The notes below the pieces were generated by a model. The model saw nothing but the letters and a program-made list of their open reading frames with translations, searched no databases and was not told the DNA's origin. The translations under genes were made by a program, and so were the position numbers. Shown here one piece after another: positions 22,254 through 33,564 of a DNA stretch of 64,000 bases. The DNA comes from Whitmania pigra. Its lineage: Eukaryota > Annelida > Clitellata > Hirudinida > Haemopidae. Numbering within the stretch: position 1 is the first letter of the stretch; each line of letters begins with the position of its first letter. Where the stretch lies: assembly GCA_021613335.1 (NCBI GenBank), contig JAJTWR010000299.1, positions 3,755,501-3,819,500 on the forward strand. Reading direction: 5' to 3'.

Positions 22254-25200
22254 TTTTTTTATTTTATTTATTTATTTTTATTTTTATTTTTATTTTCTCG
22301 GCCATGCAAACATTAACAATATCAATCGTTCAAAAAAACCACTCTGAAAAATTTAGTGTCCGCAAAAGGGTCCGAGATCTCCCTGGACATGTAAATTTAA
22401 AAGAACAAGCCGTAGTTTGAAATGTCAATCGTACCGAAGAACATCAACCGTTAATGTTAACGAGAGTTCGAGATGTCGACTTCTTTCTTCGGTGGCACCT
22501 GTGAGCCCTCCATATCTTGTAACTGTGATTTAGAACAGCAGTTACGATGTTCATAAGGCCTGTCCTCGTGACGCTGCAATCCTTCCAAAATCTAAACGAT
22601 TTTTGGGATATCACCCCTCTCCAGTTGCACACAAACGCGCCAACATTTGGCATCAATCTCAGAGTGCTTTCTGGAGCATTTCTCAGCATCCAAGTGTGAA
22701 CATCTTGAGTGTCATACTTCAGTACTTTCTTGTCGTACACTCGGTCCAGGTTGTAGACGTCTGAGGTGACGGCTACATCACACACTATGTATGTGTCTCC
22801 TTTACACGAACATAAATCGGGTATTCTGAGTCCCTGATCTGTAGGAATTCGGGGCTCTACAGGTTTGTACAGTCTCTCCGAAGCTGCCGCATTCCAATCC
22901 TGTTTTGGTTGTTTCGCCTCTGCTGTTCCAAACTTTCGAAATTTTCTCATAATAAGAGTGTTGTTTCTGAGAACATCAGTCATGAAATCATCCTTATGAC
23001 GGCCTGTCTCGGAAAAATTTTTTGTCAATCTATTCATTCGAAGACCAGAAACCCATTGCCTAAGTTGAAGAATTCCTAGACTTCCGGATTTAACGGGAGC
23101 ATGATAAAATGGTTTCGGGACATCACTTGGAAGATGTAGACAATGCCTTGTTGCCCTTCTAATCGCGGTGTCTGTGGAGTTCAGAGAACTGATGAATACC
23201 TCGTCAAAGGTAAGTTTATGGACTAGACTTGGTAGCAAGTGAACTTTTAAAATATAAAAGCGTTGGCAAAGCTTTATTGGTGCTCTTGAAATTGAATGGA
23301 GCAGTTTTTGAATCTCATCTCCGATCGACGCTGGATGCTTCCGGACTCCAATCTCTCACCAGATATTTGTACGTCTGTGAGACACCGATTGCTTTGATAT
23401 CTTCAGATTGTAATTTGAGGTACGTTATGGGGTTGGCTATCCAGCGTTTCTCTCTGCAGTGGGTTTCAGTTCTAAGTGAAGCGCATTTGTTTGGATTGAT
23501 CCTTAGACCTGCGCTGCGCATTGCACTCTCTAATTGTTCCATCAGTCTTTTCATTCCGATTTCAGGAGTTGACATTAGGACCAGATCGTCAGCGAATGCA
23601 ATGTAATTGCACTTAGTCGTCGAACCTCTGCCAGCCGTGACTCCAATTGATTGGTCCAATTTGCTGGTTATCATGTCTATGACCTCTTTGAATAGGTTGG
23701 GGGGACATTGGATCTCCCTGACGGACTCCTCTTTTCACTTGAATTTTTCCACTGAGACACTTGGTTTTCAGATAAACCTCCCCTCCTTTGTAGAATTCTG
23801 CTAGACACTCTAAGAAGAATGGTGGAGTGCCAAGTCTGGCAGCCGCTCTGAGGATGGTGTTATGAGGCACGGAGTCGAAAGCTTTCGTAACATCAACAAA
23901 GGTCATGTTTAATTTTTGGAGCTGTTCTCTCTTTTTTTCGGATAATTGATTTAATCAGAGAGATTTTGTGCAATGCCATCTCCTGGTCGGAATGCTTTTT
24001 GTCTCGATGACAAAGGCCAATACCCTAACATTCTCCCTCTAAGGATGCGATGAAACAAACGGGCCATAACACTGTAATAGGTCGATAATCTCCCGGACTG
24101 GAAGCATCCTTGTTTTGGGGAATGAAAGTGACGATTCCCGTCTTAAATGATGCAGGGGGTATTCCTGTCAGCAGCCAGAGAGACATGTGAACGGCCAGAT
24201 CATCATAATTGAATTTTTTAAGATGTCTTTTTTGGAAGCCGTCACGACCGGATCAGCTGTCCTTCAGTCCCCGGAATGCAATTTCTACATCCCATCTGGT
24301 GATTGGATCCTGCATTTTTGTTACTGTGTCATCAATCGTTTCTAAAGGCCCGTCATCCTCCACCGATTTCTCCTAGAAGATTGGACTTCTTTCTTCGGTG
24401 GCACCTGTGAGCCCTCCATATCTTGTAACTGTGATTTAGAACAGCAGTTACGATGTTCATAAGGCCTGTCCTCGTGACGCTGCAATCCTTCCAAAATCTA
24501 AACGATTTTTGGGACATCACCAAGTCTGCCAAATCCGTGGGAAGAGTGCCTGTCTGTATCTCCAGAATAGAATGGGCTGCTACTGTGGGATTCTTTCGGA
24601 AAAGAGCTTGTAACCTGGCGTAGCATTTCTGCCATTCTAACTTTTTTTTGTCCTGTTTTTGTTACCCGGACTTTTGATTTCTGATATGTTCTGCATGCAT
24701 TTTCTGATTTATTTCTGGCTTCATTGTTGTTATTTGTTTGTATCCTCTCAACATGATTCGGTGACTTTTTTTGCTTCTTGTTATTGATGTCTTGTGGAAT
24801 TTGATTAGAAGTCCATTTTTTACATTCCCTGTTTTTAATTGGATTCTCTCCGTTCTGTCCAGTCTCTCGCTTATGAGGTCAGAGAGCTCTTCGTTTTCCA
24901 GATGTATCATGTAATATCTCTCAACCACAAATTGTTTCAGTTTTACCAGGCTATCCAAGGAAACTGTATTGTTGTCTAATCCCTCCCGTTCATCAGAGGC
25001 AGGTGGCATCCCCGATCTCTCCGAATTTTCAGGATGTCTTAGGACCACGGTATTTCGGAAGGCATTGCTTAGAAGGCTCTTGCATCCAGGCTTGTTCCTA
25101 ATTCTTCTTATTCGTTTCAAATTCATATCGGGGAAGTGTCTAGAGAGAGCAATGTTGATTCTCTTTCTTTCTTGGTCGTTCAGTCCAACTTCAGCTTTGA

Positions 25201-25690
25201 ACATCCTCTTCCACAGATCGTTAGAATTATTATCATCAATTGTTTCCAAACAATCCGAAGGCTGGGACTGCCATTCGACTAATGGCTTTTGAAGAATTTT
25301 TCGAAGAATTGCTGATGCACTGTTGGAAAATAGTCTTGTATTCTACTTGCCTTCTGTGTCCTTGAATAGCGGCAAAGGTCTGATGTGGGAAGTGTTTGTG
25401 GAGTTCTATATTAATGAATTTCACTCTTTGTTGTTTCAGTTCTATTTCTTTCATTGCCATCACATGAGATTCCTCTTCGTTCCATCTGCATCTCCAGTAA
25501 CTTTTTCCTGATCGTTTCGCATGACAGTGGACTGGGTGGACAAGACTCTCATGAATTTTTACTCCTTTAGACTTTCCGAACTCCGCCTCACAATATTCAC
25601 ACTTTTTATGGACAACAGTCGGCACCGAAGAAACACAACAATCTTTCACCTGTGTGAGAGCCGCCAAGGTGCGTGAACGGGTCTGCATTG
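22254..25690 (-). mobile_element. R2-like non-LTR retrotransposon, defective
   Basis: Read on the minus strand from 25688: an N-terminal C2H2 finger (C-x2-C-x12-H-x4-H), a basic linker (24662-25249), then RT blocks: DVTKAFDSVPHNTILRAAAR and GVRQGDPMSP at 23613-23906, YIAFADDLVLM at 23315-23674. A restriction-like endonuclease domain with RIPDL, then VCDVAV and YDKKVLKY lies at 22444-23238. The 3' end is an A-rich tail of AAAAT units (22254-22300). Domain order (ZF, RT, RLE) is that of the R2/CRE group. There are several frameshifts, and a 138-bp copy of the endonuclease end (24384-24521) sits in the linker before the RT. No 28S rDNA flanks it, so it is not at the canonical R2 site. Confidence 0.88.
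24384..24521 (-). repeat. 138-bp direct repeat of the R2-like 3' coding end
   Basis: Matches 22478-22615 with one visible mismatch. It encodes QKSFRFWKDCSVTRTG and following residues of the endonuclease tail, but lies upstream of the RT on the minus strand. Both copies start at a GGTGAT microhomology. Confidence 0.9.
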
Positions 25691-25739
25691 TTTACCTTTT
25701 GTTCTTTCTGACGAGTCTTCAAATTAATTTAATTCTCAG

Positions 25740-26494
25740 AACTTTTAGAAATTATTATTAGAAAAAATCACCACGGGCCAATGGTCCCTCGCCGAAACCG
25801 AGGGCACAAATAATAAGTTGCAAAAGTCTCCTTTCCCGACAAATTCGAGACAAAAAAACAAACTCAAACATTAACTCCTTAGTCTAAATTGTAAATTCTA
25901 TTGGCCAAAAATCTGTCCAAGTTCTTCTTGAAATTTTCAATATCCTGTAACGTCACAACCTCCTGAGGCAAACTGTTTCATTCCTGAAGTACTCTGTTAC
26001 CAAAAAAACTTTCTGCAATCTTTGTGAGCCAATCTTGTCATCAATTTTCTTTCATGTCCTCTTTGAATCATATTGCTCATGTCATGTATACAGACAGAAA
26101 GAGAAGGGCAAACTAAATCTTTCATTCCACTTATCAGCAACTTAAACAACAAAATCAAATCGGCTCTTTTTCTTCTGTAACATAAATTTGGCAATTTCAG
26201 TTTCTCTGATCTCGATTGGTAAGGAAGGTCCCTACAAGATTGTCTGAATTGTGTAACTCTTCTTTGCGCTCCTTGAATCACATCAATCAACCCCTGTCTA
26301 TAAGGACTCCATATTTGTACTCTACACTCCGACTGAGACCTCACCAAAGACTTATACAAACCCACAAAAGCAAAATCCGACAAATGTCTAAAATTTCTTA
26401 CTATGAAACTTAGCATTATGTTTGCTTTCTTGAACCGTGAGAGGATGTGTTCTTTGAATTTTAAATCTGAGTCTGCAATAATTCCAAAGTCCAT
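25740..26494 (-). mobile_element. CR1/L2-like LINE, 3' part
   Basis: The minus strand encodes the post-RT region typical of CR1-type LINEs: DFGIIADSDLKFKEHI, FKKANIMLSFIVRNFRHL, LYKSLVRSQSECRVQIWSPY and GAQRRVTQF, then after a frameshift FKKNLDRFLANRIYNLD. It is 5' truncated just upstream of the R2-like element (same strand). Confidence 0.8.
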
Positions 26495-27700
26495 AAACGA
26501 GTTATAAACTGGAATTAATGCCTTAATAAGTGACTAGTTATCTGATCCACGAGTCATTTGGGCGACTGCTTTTGTTATTGTATGAAATCTGTATAAATGT
26601 GTGTTAGTGGTCCACAGCTTTAGTCCTTTAGCTGTAAACTAAAAATAATTTCAAAGATAACATATAAGTTAAGCCTAAGAAAAATTGCGATCACTGGTGA
26701 TAAAAAAATAAGATAAAAAGTATCACGGTGAACTCCATTTATGGGCAACCCGTCATAATAGCCCGGAGACAAAATATCCCCGTCAAAGCAGCACCATCAA
26801 AACATAAAACTCATTTCATTTAATCAAATTTGAAATCAGTTATCGGTTAATGTCTTCAACCCATATAAATATTTTGACGGGTCACCCCATTTATGTACAT
26901 CAAAAAATGGTCCATTCGCCTACAGAATGTGGTTAGGTATAAATCCATTTTCGTCTCACCTGTAACACCTGATTCATTAAGAGTAATGTCCTATTTCAAA
27001 AATAACGGGATGTCGTAATGGTAATGCATTTCAAAACTTTTAATTGCGTTATTTAATCATTAGTTGACATTTGTTTAATAGTATAGAATAACGAACTAAA
27101 TACATTAATAAAAACATTACTTGATATCTAATAATTAAAAAATATTTTGGGCAAAATATTTATGACTCATCTCTAACAAAATTTCAATCTCTAAATAACA
27201 GAGTGTTATCTAAGAATAGAATCGATATTAGTAATAACAATACAATAGATATAATTACAATATTTCAAAAATCTAGAAACACAATCAGCTGCAACACTTA
27301 AGTATTAACGTTACAAGATATTTGGATTTGAATGGTTTTGGGAGCAAAATCGGTAAATTTTATGTTGCTGGTCGCAAGGTATTTTATAGGCATGTCACCT
27401 ACAAATAAACAAATAAATAACCATATTGTTTTCATATAAGTTTTGTTCAAATTAACCAGCATGTTGTTCATTGAGCTCCACCAAGCAGACGGAATTGAAT
27501 CGCATGAAATTTTATTATTACATTTAAAAATCCTTTATTATTCCCATGTTTAGCATATAATTTATTATTTTATAATTTGGACTGGATTCTTGTTAGTGTC
27601 AAGGACGGGGAGACTAAGAGGTCAAAGTTAAAGTTTGAGTTGTGGAGTTCAACAGTTGACTGCAACATTTCGTGGTAGTGAAGGGATCAAGACAACTTGA
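26495..27700. other. Upstream region of the carboxylase gene
   Basis: Apart from the MITE at 26744-26886, AT-rich sequence with no recognisable exon. The promoter should lie near the right end; I see no distinctive element. Confidence 0.4.
26744..26886. mobile_element. MULE-like MITE, 143 bp, 9-bp target duplication
   Basis: TIRs of about 17 bp (GGCAACCCGTCATAATA against GGTGACCCGTCAAAATA) are flanked by a perfect 9-bp direct repeat ccatttatg (26735-26743 and 26887-26895). Nine-base duplications are typical of Mutator-like elements. Related longer copies lie at 34845-35434, 38568-39050 and 40350-40520. No coding capacity. Confidence 0.85.
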
Positions 27701-30700
27701 ATGAAAATGCTACTACATTTGTCTAGAAGGTCTTCTGGTCTTGGGAGTCGTTTTCATAGAGTTTGTCATCGTTTAATTATCAACTTTTAAGAGATTTTGA
27801 ATATCAACATCATTGACTCTTTGTTTCAGCTATTAATTAGACCGACCTCAGATAGATTGACTAGGGCATTCGCAACTAATTATCATGATGACATTTATTG
27901 GAATGACAAGTCAAAAGATGAAGAGGAGGTTTGGATTTTTTTGTTTGCACATCGAATAATGTATTTTTACGTAATGTGTTTAATTCAGCTTTTTAAGAAA
28001 ATCTTAATAGCCAATCGCAGTGAAGTTGCTTGTCGAATTATTCAAACATGCAGACGTTTAGGAATCAAAACTGTTGCAATTCATAGTGATGTTGACTCCA
28101 ATGCAGTAACATTTGCATTTCTTGAACATTAATTAAAGATAAATACTTACAACAAACTACTTGAATCACCAAGAAATTTGTTCATATGGCTGATGAAGCT
28201 TATTGTATTGGACCTGCCCCTGTTACTCAAAGTTATCTGAACATGGATGCCATTTTGGAAGTTGTCAAAAAAACAGGAGCTGAAGCAGTAAGTTGATTCT
28301 ACTTTCAACATTTTCTACTGTTTTCTGGCATAACACATAAAAATGTTTACATTTCTTTAGGTTCATCCTGGCTATGGATTTTTGTCCGAAAATATGAAAT
28401 TTGCAAAGTTGCTTGTAAGATTTCAGTTGAAAAGAATGAATGTTGACAATTTGTTTATAAATTTTAATTGCTAGATATTTTCAATATGACATTTGCCATT
28501 TATAAAATCAACAAACCTCATTATAAAACCATAGGAAGATGCAGGTTCTGTGTTTATTGGACCAACAAGTTTCTCCATTAAAGCCATGGGAGACAAGATT
28601 GAGAGCAAGAGATATGCAATGAAGGCAAAAGTTAACATGATTCCTGGTTACGATGGTGAAGTAAAGGATGAGGATGAAGCTGTGAAAGTGGCAAATGATA
28701 TAGGTAGACAATCTCTTGAAGATATCATTTATAACTCTTTTTAAACATCAATACTGATTGCATTTCAAAGACATCTTTAATATTGGATTTAGTTTATGCC
28801 CAATAAAGTTATATGCCAATAACTGCACTTCACTAGGCTATCCTGTCATGATCAAAGCTTCGGCCGGAGGAGGCGGCAGAGGTTTAAGGATCGCATGGAA
28901 TGATAAGGAGTGCAGGTCTACTTAACCTTTTTAACCTTGTAACACAATTTCTATTGAATAATTTTACAAATCAAATAGGAGCTCCTTTAAGATTTCAAAG
29001 ACAGAAGCTGCTTCAACTTATGGAGATGACAGGATGTTGATTGAAAAGTACATCGACAACCCACGACACATTGAGGTACAAGTTCTTTGCGATTCGCATG
29101 GCAATGCCATTTACCTCAATGAGAGAGAGTGCTCCATTCAAAGGAGGAACCAAAAGGTTATTGAAGAGGCTCCAAGGTTATTATTTCTATATAATTATTT
29201 TTTATTATTTCATCATTTCTCGTCTTTGATTTTTAGCACATTTTTGGATCCGGATACAAGGAGGCAGATGGGAGAACAGGCAGTCATGTTGGCTAAATCT
29301 GTTGGTTATTCTTCTGCTGGTTGGTATTCATATACCAAATAACAAATTATCTCATAACTTAATTTGTGTTTGTGTTATGTTATGTCCTCACTTAATTAAC
29401 AATAGGAAATATTTACCAAATATAATTTATTTTGTTAAGAAACATTTTAATTTTAAATTAAATAATTTTTTAATTTTCTAAAGATCAAATTAAAAGTTAA
29501 AAGGATAACTTTTTGATGACTTAAGTTTTCATCTAGCTATGTTGTTGATCTGTTAATCTAGGTACTGTGGAGTTTCTTGTGGATTCAAAAAAAAAATTTT
29601 ATTTCCTGGAGATGAACACCAGACTTCAAGTTGAACATCCCATCACTGAGTGTATCACTGGAATTGACATTGTACATCAAATGATACGATCTGCTAAAGG
29701 TTGTTTTGTACCTTTAATTATTTGGTTTGTGGTTTTTAAGAATGTGAAGGTTCTGAATTTTAAATAAAAGTAATTAGACTGCATAATTTATAATGCATTT
29801 AAAAATGCATTCAAAATCCCCATTTGGTCAAGGTCACAAATTATTGCATGAGCAAAAGGATATACCAGTTCATGGATGGGCCTTTGAATGCAGAGTGTAT
29901 GCCGAGGTTGGTCAACAGACATAGATTTTTAGATGAAAATAATTTATAGGTATTAAAATAATGGGATTTATTTTGCAATTCATTACCTCTAATGAGTATC
30001 AAAAGCAATCAGTTGATAGCATGCCTAAATTGTTTCATTTATTTAAATAAAATTTGACAATTCTTCAACTTTACAAACAAGCATATTAAAAATATTGTTA
30101 CTACTAAGGAGTATCAGGGGTTTTCAAATTGTAACTCAAATTAAAATTGTATTTTGGATCTGCATATTTGAACAATGACAACTTTAATGAATGAGACTAA
30201 TTAAGTATGTTTGTCTGAGTACATATCTCTGTATTTAAAAAATGAATTCCAGAGATAGTTTAATTCATCCCAATTGAAGGTTGTTAATAATTTTATTTTT
30301 GCCTTGTTTCGTTTTTGCCATTTCAATGCACTTGAAATGAAAGGATCCCTACAAAGCATTTGGAATCCCATCCATAGGGAGGTTGTCTCGTTACGTGGAA
30401 CCAACCCACCTGCCTCGGGTTTGTGTTTTCTGTTGCTACAAAAATATTTCAAAGTGAAATAATTGATATCATTATTTGAAAGGTACGCTGTGACAGTGGC
30501 ATAACAGAGGGCAGTGACATAAGCATATATTATGACTCCATGATTTGTAAAGTCAGGAATTCAAAAATTTATGCTAAATATCAGATTATAAAATAAACAT
30601 TATGTTTATGAAACATTGTAGCTGGTGACATATGGACCAACTAGAAATGATGCTATCAAAACGATGGCAGAAGCTTTGGACACGTATGTCATCAGAGGTT

Positions 30701-32333
30701 CGTTCAACTGATATTTTTCAGATCGACATTTACATAACCATTTACATTACCATAAAATTTTCATTAAAGGTGTGAAGCATAACATTCCTTTATTGAGAGA
30801 TGTTATTACTGAAGAGAGATTTGTAAAAGGAGATATAAGCACCAAGTATTTGACACAAGTGTACCCTGATGGATTTAAAGGTTTCTCTCATTTCATCAAA
30901 AATTCGGTTTTAATAATTACTATGTATTTTATGCAGGCAAAGTATTGAAAGAGGATGAAAAATTAAAACTTGTTGCTATTTCAAGCTGCATAAAAGTGAA
31001 AGATGATCACTTCCATGCACAGGAGCAAGTGTTGCTTATATGAATAAATTTATACATATATATATAATCATACTCTATTGAATGAATATATAATCACATT
31101 TTCTATTTACAATTTTCTCTGTTTTTAAGGTCTTTAAATTTACCATTCTACTCAAAATGCAAAGTTTCAAATTAAGTTCTATTTTCAATCTTATTTATGT
31201 CCAGGGGTTTGCAGGCCAGGTTTTGGTGCAGTTTCCATATTTGTGACTGTAGGATTGTTATGATTAATTGGCTTTTGCTTTGGTGCAGCTCTGTTGGGCA
31301 ATAAAATCCTAAATGCTCAATAATTATTATGATGTATTATTTAAATATTAATTTTCAATATCAATTGAAAGTCAAATGTATCAATTAATTATCAGTTGTT
31401 TTCAATCCCTCCATTACAACTTAGTTAATGAATGTTATTCAGTGATGGCCAGGCTAAGAAAGCAAATGAATGGATGTTCGAGATCAAGTTTGAGGATGAA
31501 GATTATGATGTTAAAATTACATTAAAAGATAATGTATTTCATGTAAGTAAAATGATTTATTGAGTTAGCAGAATCAGATGAAATTTTTATTCCTGACTTT
31601 GATTACAGGTCGATGTGAATGGGACACCAATAACTATTGAGAATAACTTCTCTTTGTCAGCTGCAGTTCTCCATCTTATAATGAATGGGGCTCCTGAGAA
31701 TTATCAGGTTCATGATAATTGATCATAAAATGATAACATGCTGAAATAGATGTTTTATGAAGTGGAATCAAAAATTGCTTTTCTTCCCAAATAATATTGA
31801 AGTTTTATTTCTGATTCAGCTTATCAAGAAAGATGTAGGGCATGTTAAAGTGCAGTATCAAGGCACTGTGGTAATTAGTTTGATTTTAATTTTAAAGCAA
31901 AATTTCTCTCTCATTTTTTTTGTTGAGCATCTCTGGAGATTTATGCAGAAAATTCGAAAATTATTGTGATTTTGTAGTTTGAGGTGAATGTTTTGGAGCG
32001 CCATGTGGCAGACCTTGCCAAATTTATGCCGGAGAAGAAGGTTTTAATGAAGGATACGCTGGTGATTGCTCCAATGTCTGGAATGGTCAAATCAGTTGCA
32101 GTGAAGGAAGGAGATGTGGTTTCAGAAGGTCAGGAAGTGTTGGTCCTTGAAGCAATGAAGATGCAGAATAGCCTTGTTGCTGCTATACAGGGAAAGGTTA
32201 TTATTATGGTGATATTAATTTACTTTCTGTGAGTGATAATTTATAATTTGTGTGCTGACTTTAGATCAAGAAGGTGAACACCAAAGTTGGTGCCACTGTC
32301 AGTGCAGACGATATTCTTGTAGAGTTGGAGTGA
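27701..32333 (+). CDS. PCCA: Propionyl-CoA carboxylase alpha subunit, mitochondrial
   Basis: Biotin-dependent carboxylation of propionyl-CoA to methylmalonyl-CoA in the mitochondrial matrix. 21 exons: 27701-27760, 27830-27928, 27989-28105, 28174-28287, 28361-28414, 28535-28703, 28837-28915, 28979-29176, 29237-29319, 29562-29699, 29833-29906, 30344-30418, 30483-30551, 30622-30697, 30770-30880, 30937-31030, 31443-31542, 31609-31707, 31820-31870, 31978-32196, 32265-32333. All phases close: 2148 nt, 715 aa (human is 728, from memory). An R/S-rich presequence ([20 protein letters not shown]) is followed by [31 protein letters not shown], the ATP-grasp glycine loop [29 protein letters not shown] and a PCC-type BT domain. 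The biotinyl domain has EAMKMQN, biotin lysine K681, 34 residues from the C-terminus as in human. 11 of 20 donors start GTT. Confidence 0.97.
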
Positions 32334-33564
32334 ATTTTCAACCAATGTTGCTCAACTATTTTGAACACTTCTCTGTCAAGTGCCTTCGTTCATGTGATTT
32401 AGTTAACTTTTTATAGCTTTAAATAGCAATGCATAATAACATTTTACCGTTGTTTAATGAAAAATTCGTTTATTTTATTTTTTTAAAATAAATTGTTTGT
32501 TATAGAAAACTGAAAAACGTTTACCTTGCTGTGGCATTGCTGTTACTTATAGACTTCAGAAGTAAAAATTCTGGCAAGAGTTTAGGCAAAAAAATTTATT
32601 TGTTCAGTGTGTGTCTGTGTATTTTATTAACGTCCATTTCATAACTAGATGATTAGGACGGCTTGATTGGTTATTTATTATGGTATGCAAATTTTGTTTA
32701 TTTTATTTGATTTTAAAATTGGTTTAATTGATAAATTCATTTTAAATAAACAACGTTTGCCGATAAGCAAGGAATGATCGCCACCCCGAGAAGTGAGTTC
32801 AAAGGGGAGAATGTTCTATTCTTGAAACAAGTTTTCATAGTTCCCTTGGAAGCATTGCACAACCGGGTGTTGAGGTGACGGAGAGATTCGTCTGGATGGG
32901 TGGCATGGGGAACATGGGCAAAGGATGAATGAGCTGCCGAAGCAGGGAATTGTTGGAGATGCTGATGGAGACGATAAAAGTTTGGCAGAAGAACTTGTCG
33001 TCATTTGTAGCTGCTGCTGTTGGTGTATGGTCTCGTAGGAACGCTTTCTGGACAAAGGAGGAAGAATCTGCAGCTGTTGATGTCTGTTGAAGGCTCACAC
33101 TGAGACTTCTGACCTCTTCTTGGATGGAGGACAAAACAGTCATTACCGTGGAAAAGGCCTTTTGATATCGCCGTCATTATGTGATCAATGATCTTTCTCC
33201 TTACCCCCCCCGACAGCCATGTTATTACCCAAATGGTTGACCAAACCAATGCCCTGTATTCACTTGGCAATGTCTAATCTCAAAGACTTCATTTGGGGAA
33301 TTTACTGGAGTAACAAAACTCAGTAATAAAAATTAAATAAATAAATGAAAGCACAAGTACCCCATGTCTACACAAATCTGAGAGTAAGTCTCTATTGATA
33401 ATAATTGCCTTGAAGATTTACAAAAATTCTGAACGGCAAACCACATATTCGAAAGACCCCATGCAAAGCAGACATTTAAGCACTTAATTGTCAAATGCGA
33501 AGCCTTCTCACCTGTACTCACTCAACAATGCAAGGCCGCTTTGTCTTTTACGATATTTTTTAAA
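32334..33564. other. Intergenic, PCCA to fucosyltransferase
   Basis: PCCA 3'UTR with an AATAAA near 32487, then a SINE family 1 tail at 32612-32662. Minus-strand open frames at 32816-33270 have no recognised domain and overlap each other; I do not call a gene. Confidence 0.45.
32612..32662 (-). repeat. SINE family 1 tail fragment
   Basis: Nearly identical to 15899-15950 (TATTTTATTAACGTCCATTT, then CATAACTAGATGATTAGGAC). Confidence 0.75.

Noticed and set aside
32816..33270. Overlapping minus-strand frames between PCCA and the fucosyltransferase
   Set aside because: Three overlapping short frames in different phases with no conserved motif; probably non-coding.
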